Origin: Yinghuangia soli
GTDB taxonomy: Bacteria; Actinomycetota; Actinomycetes; Streptomycetales; Streptomycetaceae
NCBI RefSeq assembly: GCF_021502675.1
Contig: NZ_JAKFHA010000010.1
Location: 178,281-242,280, forward strand
DNA: 64,000 nucleotides
Direction of reading: 5' to 3'
Under the pieces are notes generated by a model that ran no database searches, was not told the origin of the DNA, and saw nothing but the letters and a program-made list of their open reading frames with translations. Within the stretch, counting starts at the first letter, position 1; each line of letters begins with the position of its first letter. The position numbers and the translations under genes are program-made. Positions 1 through 7,528 of this stretch are shown one piece after another.

Positions 1-644
1 GGGTGCCGCTCGACGAGGAACTGCGCCGGGTCGTCCCAGTGGTCCGCGAGCTGTCCGGGGCCGGTGCCCTGGTCAGCGTGGACACCATGCGGGTCGAGGT
101 GGCCCGGGCCGCGGTCGAGGCCGGGGCCGCGGTGGTCAACGACGTGAGCGGCGGCCTGGCCGATCCGGCGATGGCCGCATTCGTCGCCGAGGCCGGCGTG
201 CCGGTCGTGGTGATGCACTGGCGCGGGCACAGCCGGACCATGCAGGACAAGGCGCACTACGACGACGTGGTGGCCGAGGTCCGGGCCGAACTGGCCGAGC
301 GCATGGACCGCGTGGTGGCCGCCGGAGTGGATCCCGAGTCGGTCATTCTCGATCCGGGTCTGGGATTCTCGAAGAACGCCGAGCACAATTGGGCGCTGCT
401 CGCGCACCTGGAAGTGCTCACCGGCCTGGGGCGTCCGCTCCTGGTCGCGGCTTCCCGCAAGACGTTCCTCGGTCGGCTGCTCGCCGACGACCAGGGGCTG
501 CGCCCGCCGCGCGGCCGTGACGACGCGACCGCCGCGGTGACCGCCCTTGCGGCGGCCGCCGGGGCCTGGGGGGTAAGGGTGCACGAGGTTCCGGCCTCGC
601 GTGACGCGGTTCTGGTGGCGGCGGCCTGGCAGGCGGCCCTGTGA
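1..644 (+). CDS. folP: Dihydropteroate synthase, 5' end outside the window
   Basis: Catalyses condensation of 6-hydroxymethyl-7,8-dihydropterin diphosphate with p-aminobenzoate in cytosolic folate synthesis. The reading frame is already open at base 3, so the N-terminus (including the first pterin-binding loop) lies outside; about 213 residues remain of a family that is normally 270-290. Visible TIM-barrel motifs are SVDTMR, NDVSGG, VVMHWRG, ILDPGLGFSKN and the C-terminal AASRKTFLGRL with its pterin/phosphate-contacting Ser-Arg-Lys. folB and folK follow, which confirms the pathway. It ends at TGA 642-644, just upstream of the NTF2-like gene. Identification is firm; only the start is missing. 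Confidence 0.95.
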   Translation, partial: VPLDEELRRVVPVVRELSGAGALVSVDTMRVEVARAAVEAGAAVVNDVSGGLADPAMAAFVAEAGVPVVVMHWRGHSRTMQDKAHYDDVVAEVRAELAERMDRVVAAGVDPESVILDPGLGFSKNAEHNWALLAHLEVLTGLGRPLLVAASRKTFLGRLLADDQGLRPPRGRDDATAAVTALAAAAGAWGVRVHEVPASRDAVLVAAAWQAAL

Positions 645-676
645 ACGGCCCGATGAACGGCCCGGAGGACGAGCTG

Positions 677-1120
677 ATGTCGCCCGCCCAGGCCGAGGTG
701 CGCGATCTCAACCTCGCCTTGTGGACGGCCGTGGAAGAGGGCGACCTCGACCGGCTCGGCGCCATATGGGCGGACGGCCCCGAGGCCGAGAGCATCACCT
801 GCGTGCACCCGGGCTGGCCGGTCCTGCGCGGGCGCACCGAGGTGCTGCGGTCGTACGCGCTGATCATGGCGAACACCAGCTACGTGCAGTTCTTCCTCAC
901 CGACGTGCAGGTCACGCTGGACGGCGAGGTGGCGATCCTGTCGTGCACCGCGAGCCTGCTGACCGGCATGGGCGAGGAGGACGGCGGCGACGAGGCCGGC
1001 TTCGCGGGCGGCCAGGCGGTGGTGACCAACATCTTCCGCCGGCAGCGCGGCGAATGGCGGCTGTGGCTGCACCACGCGTCCCCGGTGCTCGCCGAGGCCG
1101 ACGGCGACGACGAGCTCTGA
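677..1120 (+). CDS. SnoaL/NTF2-like family protein in the folate operon
   Basis: A small alpha+beta protein of about 147 residues with the NTF2/SnoaL-like layout: an N-terminal helix with LALWTAVEEGDLDRL, then ITCVHPGWPVLRG, and a C-terminal curved sheet ending in GEWRLWLHHASPV. No catalytic residue set is recognised; the function is unknown. Such proteins sit beside folP in related actinomycetes. I chose ATG 677 because a GGAGG at 664-668 is correctly spaced before it. An in-frame GTG at 641 overlaps the folP stop as GTGA and is the alternative start, giving 159 residues. It is probably translated as part of the folate operon. Confidence 0.75.
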   Translation: MSPAQAEVRDLNLALWTAVEEGDLDRLGAIWADGPEAESITCVHPGWPVLRGRTEVLRSYALIMANTSYVQFFLTDVQVTLDGEVAILSCTASLLTGMGEEDGGDEAGFAGGQAVVTNIFRRQRGEWRLWLHHASPVLAEADGDDEL

Positions 1121-1380
1121 CGGCGGCCGGCCCGGAGCGGTCCGGGCTGCCCGCCCTCGTCGTGCAACGCGGCGTATGCCCTGGTGCGTCGGGAAGAGTG
1201 GAGCACGGGAGCCGGTTGTGTCCCGTGTAGCAGCTTGTCCCGGCAGGGCTTACGGCACCCCACCCGGGGAGTCGTGTCGGCTTGCCTGGGTACATTCGTA
1301 GGGCACCAAGGCGATCGAAGACCATCGAGATGCCCCCGAGTGCGCCGGAGAAGAAGTAGTGCGCCGAGGAGGGCGACCTG

Positions 1381-1743
1381 ATGCTGGACCGCGTCGCGTT
1401 GCGGGGATTGAAGGCCCGGGGGCACCACGGGGTGTTCGACCACGAGCGTGAGGAAGGCCAGACCTTCATCGTCGACCTGGTGCTGGGCATCGACACGCGA
1501 CCGGCGGCCGACGGCGACGATCTCGAGCTGACCGCGCACTACGGCGTCATCGCCGAGGAGGTCGTGGCCGTCGTGCAGGGCGAGCCGGTGAACCTCATCG
1601 AGACGCTGGCGCAGCGGATCGCCGACGCGTGCCTGGCGCACAAGCAGGTCGAGGAGGTGGAGGTCGTCGTGCACAAGCCCGACGCACCGATCACCGTGCC
1701 GTTCGACGATGTGACCGTGACGATTGTTCGGAGTCGTGTGTGA
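1381..1743 (+). CDS. folB: Dihydroneopterin aldolase
   Basis: Converts 7,8-dihydroneopterin to 6-hydroxymethyl-7,8-dihydropterin and glycolaldehyde in folate synthesis. The 120-residue length is normal for the family. Typical features are the N-terminal VALRGLKARGHHGVFDHER segment, the family Glu in EREEGQTFIVD, the central LTAHYGVIAEEV and the C-terminal VEVVVHKPDAPI, whose Lys is the usual catalytic base. AGGAGG at 1367-1372 fixes the ATG. The stop overlaps the folK start by three bases, so the two are translationally coupled. The 260 bp before it holds no other gene. Confidence 0.95.
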   Translation: MLDRVALRGLKARGHHGVFDHEREEGQTFIVDLVLGIDTRPAADGDDLELTAHYGVIAEEVVAVVQGEPVNLIETLAQRIADACLAHKQVEEVEVVVHKPDAPITVPFDDVTVTIVRSRV

Positions 1744-2297
1744 CGGATCTGGGGACGGACACGCTCATGCGGATGCAGGCCCTCAGCGGCCCGCATCGCG
1801 CGGTGCTGGCGCTGGGCAGCAACCTGGGCAACCGCAGAGACAACCTGCAGGGCGCGATCGATGCGCTCGCCGACACCCCGGGCATCCGGGTCAACGTCGT
1901 CTCGCCGCTGTACGTCACCGAGGCGGTGGGCGGTCCCGAGGACCAGCCCGAGTACTTCAACGCGGTGGTCCTGGTCGACACGTTCCTCAGCCCGGAGATG
2001 CTCCTGGAGCGCGCCAACGCGGTCGAAGAGGCCTTCCAGCGGGTGCGCACCGAGCACTGGGGGCCGCGCACCCTGGACGTCGACATCATCGTGTACGCCG
2101 ACAAGGTGTCCGACGACCCGCACCTGACGATCCCTCACCCGCGGGCCCACGAGCGGGCCTTCGTGCTCGCCCCCTGGGTGGACGCGGACCCCGCCGCGGA
2201 GCTGCCCGGACACGGCCGGGCCGCCGACCTGCTGGCCAAACTGAGCATGGCCGGCGTGGTGCGCCGGGACGACCTGGAGCTGAGGCTTCCGGAGTGA
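1740..2297 (+). CDS. folK: 2-amino-4-hydroxy-6-hydroxymethyldihydropteridine diphosphokinase (HPPK)
   Basis: Transfers pyrophosphate from ATP to 6-hydroxymethyl-7,8-dihydropterin, making the substrate of FolP. About 185 residues. The HPPK fold is clear: ALGSNLGNRRDNL near residue 21, then VVSPLYVTEAVGG, YFNAVVLV, and the metal-binding WGPRTLDVDIIVYAD (DxDI). The signature IPHPRAHERAFVLAPW follows. GTG 1740 overlaps the folB stop (GTGA), which is why I prefer it to ATG 1767; a GGAG at 1730-1733 serves as ribosome site. The 3' end overlaps the DUF3180 gene in the same way. Confidence 0.95.
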   Translation: MTDLGTDTLMRMQALSGPHRAVLALGSNLGNRRDNLQGAIDALADTPGIRVNVVSPLYVTEAVGGPEDQPEYFNAVVLVDTFLSPEMLLERANAVEEAFQRVRTEHWGPRTLDVDIIVYADKVSDDPHLTIPHPRAHERAFVLAPWVDADPAAELPGHGRAADLLAKLSMAGVVRRDDLELRLPE

Positions 2298-2788
2298 AGC
2301 CGACGCGTCCCGCCCTGCTGCTCGGTCTGGCTGCGGCCACCGGAGCGCTGTCGTACGGCGCCGTCGACCTGTGGCTGACCCGCGGCACGCCGCCCGGGGT
2401 GCCGGTGCTCGCGCCGTTCGTGCTGCTGCTGCTTGCCGTGGTGGCGCTGGCCACCGGCCTGTCGCTGCGGGCCCGCTTCAAGGCCCAGCGCGAGCGCCGC
2501 GTGGACGCCAAGCCGGTGGACCCGCTGACCGCGGCGCGCGCGGTGGTCTTCGCCAAGGCCAGTGCGCTGGTCGCCGCGCTGATCGGCGGGCTCTACGGCG
2601 GCTACGGCCTGTTCCTGTGGCTGCACCTGGACAACGACGCGCGCCGCGAGCAGGCCGCCCGGTGCGGCTTCTCGGTCGCCGCCGCGCTGCTGCTGGTGCT
2701 GGCCGCGCTGTTCCTGGAGCGCGTGTGCCGGGTGCCGGACGACCCGGAGCAGCCGGGCGGCGGCCGCTCGGCGTCCCCGTCGCGCTGA
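2294..2788 (+). CDS. DUF3180 family membrane protein
   Basis: A 164-residue integral membrane protein with four hydrophobic segments: roughly residues 5-25, 36-58, 86-106 and 118-138. A basic loop (RARFKAQRERRVDAKPVD) lies between segments 2 and 3. It corresponds to the DUF3180 family, which commonly follows folK in actinobacteria. No biochemical role is established. Translation is coupled to folK through a GTGA overlap, and a strong hairpin terminator follows at 2816-2870, so this is the last gene of the folate operon. The low-complexity C-terminus is cytoplasmic by charge. Confidence 0.85.
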   Translation: MKPTRPALLLGLAAATGALSYGAVDLWLTRGTPPGVPVLAPFVLLLLAVVALATGLSLRARFKAQRERRVDAKPVDPLTAARAVVFAKASALVAALIGGLYGGYGLFLWLHLDNDARREQAARCGFSVAAALLLVLAALFLERVCRVPDDPEQPGGGRSASPSR

Positions 2789-2815
2789 CCCGCCCGCATC
2801 CCCTTCTCTCCGCCG

Positions 2816-2870
2816 ACCGGCCTGCCACCCGGGTGAATTCCGCACCCGGCGCGGCAGGCCGGTTGCTTTT
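2816..2870 (+). terminator. Rho-independent-type terminator of the folate operon
   Basis: Perfect 11-bp inverted repeat, ACCGGCCTGCC at 2816-2826 with GGCAGGCCGGT at 2853-2863, containing an inner CCGGGTG/CACCCGG stem. It is followed by the T-rich tract TTGCTTTT ending at 2870. Confidence 0.8.
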
Positions 2871-2942
2871 CGCATCCGCCGGGTAACTCTCCGCGAGGCC
2901 GCGGCAAGGCGGCCGTCGTCGCACCCACGGGGATGATGCGCC

Positions 2943-3641
2943 ATGCGGGCCAAGTCGGTTGCCGTGGTGACGGGCCTGCTCATGCTGCTGGCCGGGGGGA
3001 CGCCGAGCGCGTCCGCGGCCCCGCAGGCGCGGGCGGTGGACTGCGCCCGGCTGAAGTGCATCGCACTGACGTACGACGACGGCCCGGCGGCCGCCTCGAC
3101 CGGCGCGCTCCTCGCGCACCTGCGGGCCCGCGGGGCCAAGGCGACGTTCTTCATGGTCGGCGCGCAGGCTGCCAGGCACCCGGCGATGGCCGCGCGGGTG
3201 GCGGCGGGCGGGCACGAGATCGGCAACCACACGTACTCCCACAAGGACTTGCGCAAGCTGTCGCCCGCGAAGATCCGGACCGAGGTGGCGCGCAGTGCCG
3301 CGGCGATCCGCCGGGCGACCGGCCGCACGCCGGCACTGATGCGGCCGCCGTACGGGGCCCACGACGCGAAGGTGCGCAGTGCGGTCGGGGCGCCGCTGAT
3401 CATGTGGAGCATCGACACCCGGGACTGGGCGGACCGCAACGCCTCGGTGGTCGCCTCGCGGGTGATCGCGCAGGCCCGGCCCGGGGCGATCGTGCTCATG
3501 CACGACATCCACGCCACGACGGCCGCCGCGGCGCCGCGGATCCTCGACACGCTCGCCAAGCGGGGCTACACCTTCGTGACGGTGTCCGAGCTGCTCGGGA
3601 ACCGCAGGCTCGCCAAGGGCGCGGTGTACGCGAAGCGCTGA
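2943..3641 (+). CDS. Secreted polysaccharide deacetylase (CE4/NodB domain)
   Basis: A 232-residue exported protein predicted to remove N-acetyl groups from peptidoglycan or chitin-type glycans. A Sec signal peptide covers about residues 1-26 (MRAKSVAVV...SASAAP). All five NodB motifs are present in order: TYDDGP (catalytic base Asp plus metal Asp), HTYSH (two metal His), RPPYG, DTRDW, and LMHDIH (catalytic His). The metal triad and acid/base residues are therefore intact. It is monocistronic between the folate terminator and the convergent ABC ATPase gene. The substrate is not known. Confidence 0.9.
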   Translation: MRAKSVAVVTGLLMLLAGGTPSASAAPQARAVDCARLKCIALTYDDGPAAASTGALLAHLRARGAKATFFMVGAQAARHPAMAARVAAGGHEIGNHTYSHKDLRKLSPAKIRTEVARSAAAIRRATGRTPALMRPPYGAHDAKVRSAVGAPLIMWSIDTRDWADRNASVVASRVIAQARPGAIVLMHDIHATTAAAAPRILDTLAKRGYTFVTVSELLGNRRLAKGAVYAKR

Positions 3642-3670
3642 CGCCGGCCGGCCCGGCGGGTGCCGGGCGG

Positions 3671-4873
3671 TCAGTCGCCGATCGTGTCGATGGTCTCCAG
3701 CACCACGCGCTCGGGGTCGATGCCGGCCTCCTCGGCGCCCACCGACCGGCGCAGCGCCTCGTGCAGCCGCCCCGGCGTCAGCACGCCGAGGAACCGGTCG
3801 CCGTCGAGCACCGCGACCCAGCCCGCGTCGTACTGCAGCATCACGCCGAACGCGGCCTTCAGCGAGCTGCCGAACGGCACCCAGGCGTCCATCCGGCGGG
3901 CCCGGTCGCGCACGGTGCCGGTGCCGCCGATCGGTTCGCGGTCGTCGATCCAGCCGTGCAGGTCGCCGTCCGCGTCGAGCACCACGGCCCAGCGCGAGCC
4001 AGCCGCGCGCAGGCGCTCGGCGGCCTGCGGCAGCGGGTCGTCCAGGCGGACGACCGGCGGCAGTTCGAGGTCGTCGCGGGTGATCGGGGTGACCGCGAGG
4101 CGCTTGAGGCCGCGGTCGGTGCCCACGAAGTCGGCGACGTAGTCGTCGGCGGGGGTGCCGAGGACGGCGAGCGGGGTGTCGTACTGCGCGACGCGGCCGC
4201 CGGGTGCGAACACCGCGATGCGGTCGCCCATCCGGACCGCCTCGTCGATGTCGTGGGTGACCAGCAGCACGGTCTTCTTGAGCTCGCCCTGCAGCCGCAG
4301 GAACTCGGTCTGCAGGCGCTCGCGCACCACCGGGTCGACCGCGCCGAAGGGTTCGTCCATCAGCAGCACGGGCGGGTCGGCGGCCAGCGCGCGGGCCACC
4401 CCGACACGCTGGCGCTGCCCGCCGGAGAGCTGGTGCGGATAGCGGTCGCCGTACGTGTCCGGGGCCAGCCCGACCAGGTCGAGGAGGTCGCGGCCGCGCG
4501 CCCGGGCCTTGGCGCGGTCCCAGCGCAGCAGGGTGGGCACGGTGACCGTGTTGTCGAGCACCGTGCGGTGCGGCAGCAGTCCGCCGGACTGGATGACGTA
4601 GCCGATCCCGCGGCGCAGCTTGACCGGGTCGCGGCGGGTGATGTCCTCGCCGTCCACGAAGATGCGCCCGGAGGTCGGCTCGATGAGCCGGTTGACCATC
4701 TTCATGGTGGTGGTCTTGCCGCAGCCGGACGGCCCGACCAGCGTCACCAGGTCGCCGGCCGCGACGTCCAGCGACAAATCCTCGACGGCCGCGGTGCCGT
4801 CCGGGTAGCGCTTGGCGACGCGGTCCAGCCGGATCATGGCGGGGCGTTCGGCGGTCTCGCCGGTGCGGGGCAT
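3671..4873 (-). CDS. ATPase subunit of an osmoprotectant (glycine betaine/proline-type) ABC importer
   Basis: About 400 residues, OpuCA/ProV-like. The ABC domain has Walker A GPSGCGKTT, Q-loop, signature LSGGQRQRVGVARAL, Walker B VLLMDEPFG and the H-loop THD. The GYVIQSGGLLPHRTVLDN segment is typical of quaternary-amine importers. The last 120 residues form a CBS pair (PLPQAAERLRAAGSRWAVVLDADGDL, then DAGWVAVLDGDRFLGVLTPGRL), a domain that in this family can sense ionic strength. Start 4873 is preceded by GGGAGG; the internal ATG at 4837 has no ribosome site. It is divergent from the permease and binding-protein genes at 4986-7424, with which it should work. Confidence 0.9.
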   Translation of the reverse strand: MPRTGETAERPAMIRLDRVAKRYPDGTAAVEDLSLDVAAGDLVTLVGPSGCGKTTTMKMVNRLIEPTSGRIFVDGEDITRRDPVKLRRGIGYVIQSGGLLPHRTVLDNTVTVPTLLRWDRAKARARGRDLLDLVGLAPDTYGDRYPHQLSGGQRQRVGVARALAADPPVLLMDEPFGAVDPVVRERLQTEFLRLQGELKKTVLLVTHDIDEAVRMGDRIAVFAPGGRVAQYDTPLAVLGTPADDYVADFVGTDRGLKRLAVTPITRDDLELPPVVRLDDPLPQAAERLRAAGSRWAVVLDADGDLHGWIDDREPIGGTGTVRDRARRMDAWVPFGSSLKAAFGVMLQYDAGWVAVLDGDRFLGVLTPGRLHEALRRSVGAEEAGIDPERVVLETIDTIGD

Positions 4874-4985
4874 GCGGAGGCCTCCCGGGTACGGTCCGGG
4901 CTCGGGTACCCCGCGCGGTGCTCCGGCATGCCGCCGTACCGGAACGAGCGGGTGTGAACCGGGCGTCCGCGGGTACCGGCGGCGC

Positions 4986-5792
4986 GTGGTGACGGCAACG
5001 GCATCGGTACCTGCATCGGCGGCGACCGCGGACTCGGCCTCGGGGGACTGCCTCGAACAGAACGCGTGGATCTGCGGCGAGTACGTACGCGAGTACTGGC
5101 CGGACATCGCCACCGCGTTGCGCCAGCATGTCGTGCTGACCGTGGTCTCGGTGGTGATCGGCATGCTCATCGCGTTCCCGCTCGCCCTGCTGGTGCGGCG
5201 CCGGCCGGCCATGGGCCTGCCGGTGATCGGCACGACGACGGTGCTCTACACGATCCCGTCGCTGGCGATGTTCGCGATCCTGCAGCCGTTCACGGGTCTG
5301 GACGCCTCGACGGTGGTCATCGGCCTGGTGCTGTACTCGCTGACGATCCTGGTCGGCAACACCCTCGCCGGGCTGCGCGCGGTGCCCGCGGACGCGATCG
5401 AGGCGGCTCGAGGCATGGGGTACGGGCCGACCCGGCTGCTGCTCCGCGTCGAACTCCCGCTCGCGCTGCCGACCGTGATGGCCGGTGTGCGGGTGGCCAC
5501 GGTGTCGACCGTCGCGCTGGTGACGGTCGGTTCGGTGGTCGGTTCGGGCGGCCTGGGCAACCTCATCCAGACCGGCATCGACACGCAGTTCAAGGCGCAG
5601 GTGCTGACCGCTTCGGTGCTGTGCGTGCTGCTTGCGGTGGCGTTCGACCTGGTGCTGCTGCTCGTGCAGCGGATGCTGACGCCGTGGCAGCGCACTCCGC
5701 GCCGCCGCCGGCGCAGGCGGGAGTTCGTCCCCGGGCCGGTCGCCGACGTCGGCATCGACGACACGCACGCCCGGCCCAAGGCGGTCGCGTGA
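4986..5792 (+). CDS. Osmoprotectant ABC transporter permease (OpuCB-like)
   Basis: A membrane permease of about 268 residues with five to six hydrophobic segments. After a short N-terminal extracytoplasmic stretch (CLEQNAWICGEYVREYW), the BPD_transp_1 domain runs from about residue 37 to 235. The EAA loop is AIEAARGMGYGPTRLLLRVELPLALP, which contacts the ATPase. GTG 4986 or 4989 is the likely start; no clear Shine-Dalgarno is visible. The next permease starts in a GTGA overlap. Together with 3671-4873 and 6471-7424 it makes a complete importer. The basic tail (RRRRRRREF) is cytoplasmic. Confidence 0.85.
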   Translation: MVTATASVPASAATADSASGDCLEQNAWICGEYVREYWPDIATALRQHVVLTVVSVVIGMLIAFPLALLVRRRPAMGLPVIGTTTVLYTIPSLAMFAILQPFTGLDASTVVIGLVLYSLTILVGNTLAGLRAVPADAIEAARGMGYGPTRLLLRVELPLALPTVMAGVRVATVSTVALVTVGSVVGSGGLGNLIQTGIDTQFKAQVLTASVLCVLLAVAFDLVLLLVQRMLTPWQRTPRRRRRRREFVPGPVADVGIDDTHARPKAVA

Positions 5793-6463
5793 ACGTCATC
5801 GGGGATGCCTGGGACTGGTTGACCGACGGGTCGAACTGGACCGGCAGCGGAGGTATTTGGCAGCGCCTCACCGAGCATGTGCTGCTGACCGTGGGCTGCC
5901 TCGCGATCGCCGCGGCGATCGCGCTGCCGGTGGCGCTGTGGCTGGGGCACATCGGCAAGGGCGGCGCGCTGGCCGTCAACATCTCCAACATCGGCCGTGC
6001 GGTGCCCACGTTCGCGGTGCTGGCGCTGCTGGGCCTGAGCCCGTTGGGGATGGGTACCGCCTCGACGGTCGTCGCGCTGGTGCTGTTCGCGATCCCGCCG
6101 GTGCTGACGAACGCGTACGTCGGCATGCGCGGTGTGGACCGCGATCTGGTCGAGGCGTCCGCGGGCATGGGGATGTCCGGGTCGCAGACCCTGTGGCGCG
6201 TCGAACTCCCGCTCGCGCTGCCGCTGGTGGTGACCGGGCTGCGTACCTCCGCGGTGCAGGTGGTGGCCACCGCGACGCTGGCCGCGCTGGTCGCGGGCGG
6301 CGGGCTGGGCCGCATCGTCACGGCGGGCTTCCAGCTCCAGGACCAGGGGCAGGTGGTGGCCGGTGCGTTCCTGGTGGCGGTGCTCGCGCTGGTGGTGGAG
6401 GGGGTCTTCACGGTGCTGCAGAAGATCGTGGCCCGGACGCCCCGGCAGGGCGAGGGGAGCTGA
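5789..6463 (+). CDS. Osmoprotectant ABC transporter permease (OpuCD-like)
   Basis: The second permease, 224 residues, paralogous to the upstream one. A short leader (GDAWDWLTDGSNW) precedes a BPD_transp_1 domain with the EAA loop DLVEASAGMGMSGSQTLWRVELPLALPL. GTG 5789 overlaps the upstream stop (GTGA), showing translational coupling. Two different permeases forming a heterodimer, one CBS-containing ATPase and one lipoprotein receptor are the standard OpuC set. Confidence 0.88.
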   Translation: MNVIGDAWDWLTDGSNWTGSGGIWQRLTEHVLLTVGCLAIAAAIALPVALWLGHIGKGGALAVNISNIGRAVPTFAVLALLGLSPLGMGTASTVVALVLFAIPPVLTNAYVGMRGVDRDLVEASAGMGMSGSQTLWRVELPLALPLVVTGLRTSAVQVVATATLAALVAGGGLGRIVTAGFQLQDQGQVVAGAFLVAVLALVVEGVFTVLQKIVARTPRQGEGS

Positions 6464-6470
6464 GCGGACC

Positions 6471-7424
6471 GTGCGGAGCGGGCTTTTGCGGAGCGGGGCG
6501 CGGGTGCGCTTCCGACTGGCCGCCGCCGTCTGCGCGGCGCTGCTGACCGGAGTGTCCGCGACCGGCTGCGGGCTGCTCGATGCCGCACTCGGCGAGCAGA
6601 GCGGCGGAGTCACGATCGGCTCCCAGGGCTTCACCGAGAGCCGGATCCTCGCCGAGATGTACCGCCAGCTGCTGGAGGCCGGCGGCGTCGAGGCGAGCAT
6701 CAAGACCGTCATGAACCGCGAACTCCTCGAACCCGCGCTGTCCAAGGGCGACGTCGCGCTCGCCCCGGACTACGCGGCCACGCTCGCCGAGTTCCTCAAC
6801 CGCAAGGAGAACGGGCCGGACGCCCCGCCGGTCGCCTCGCCCGATCTGGACACCACGATGGCCGCACTCACCGCGCTCGCGGCCTCGCAGAACCTCGCAC
6901 TGGGCGTCCCGACGCTCGCCGTGGACCAGAACGCCTTCGCGGTGACCCGCGAGTTCGCCGCGGAGCACAACCTCGAGACGCTGTCCGACCTGGGCGCCTC
7001 GGGTATCGAGGTACGCATCGCGGCAGGCGAGGAGTGCAATGTGCGGCCCTTCTGCGCGCCGGGCCTGGAGCAGACGTACGGCATCAAGGTGTCCGGCGTG
7101 GACCCGCTGGGCGTCGGCACCGCGGCGGCCAAGCAGGCCGTGCAGGACGGCCGCGACGACATGGTCCTGGTGACGACGACCGACGCCACCCTGGAGTCGT
7201 ACGGCCTGGTGCTGCTCGCCGACGACAAGAAGCTGCAGAACGCGGACAACATCGTGCCGGTGGCGTACCGGGGCGACGCGGCGCAGGTGCTGCCGATCGT
7301 GGACCGGCTCGCGCCCGTCCTCACCACCGAGGATCTGGCCGGTCTCAACCGCAAGGTCGACCAGCAGCGGCGCCGCCCTGCGACGGTAGTGCATGACTAT
7401 TTGACGGAGAAAGGCTTGATCTGA
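6471..7424 (+). CDS. Glycine betaine/choline-type substrate-binding lipoprotein
   Basis: The extracytoplasmic receptor of the importer, of the OpuAC family. The lipoprotein signal ends with TGVSATGC, where Cys is the lipidation site. The mature part begins VTIGSQGFTESRILAEMY, typical of quaternary-amine receptors, and continues with MNRELLEPALSKGDVALAPDY and TDATLESYGLVLLADDK. I give GTG 6471 (317 residues); an in-frame GTG at 6504 with GGAG 10 nt upstream would give a tighter signal peptide and may be the true start. It is the last gene of the plus-strand transporter run. The ligand is probably betaine, choline, carnitine or ectoine, but which one is not visible. Confidence 0.85.
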   Translation: MRSGLLRSGARVRFRLAAAVCAALLTGVSATGCGLLDAALGEQSGGVTIGSQGFTESRILAEMYRQLLEAGGVEASIKTVMNRELLEPALSKGDVALAPDYAATLAEFLNRKENGPDAPPVASPDLDTTMAALTALAASQNLALGVPTLAVDQNAFAVTREFAAEHNLETLSDLGASGIEVRIAAGEECNVRPFCAPGLEQTYGIKVSGVDPLGVGTAAAKQAVQDGRDDMVLVTTTDATLESYGLVLLADDKKLQNADNIVPVAYRGDAAQVLPIVDRLAPVLTTEDLAGLNRKVDQQRRRPATVVHDYLTEKGLI

Positions 7425-7516
7425 CCGGTCCTGGCCTTACCGAATATTGAGGTTTGATTTGTCGATACGTCGTCAGTAGCCGGTGTGCCGCCATGCATTG
7501 AGACATGCGTCCGCGT

Positions 7517-7522
7517 TAAGGT
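7517..7522 (+). promoter_or_regulatory. -10 box for a leaderless transcript
   Basis: TAAGGT lies exactly 6 nt before ATG 7529, so a normal start point would fall on the start codon. No convincing -35 is seen. Confidence 0.45.
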
Positions 7523-7528
7523 CGCACC

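Noticed and set aside
2478..5768. 1096-residue minus-strand frame across the deacetylase and transporter genes
   Set aside because: It spans several well-supported genes on both strands and shows only Arg/Pro/Gly-rich shadow sequence.
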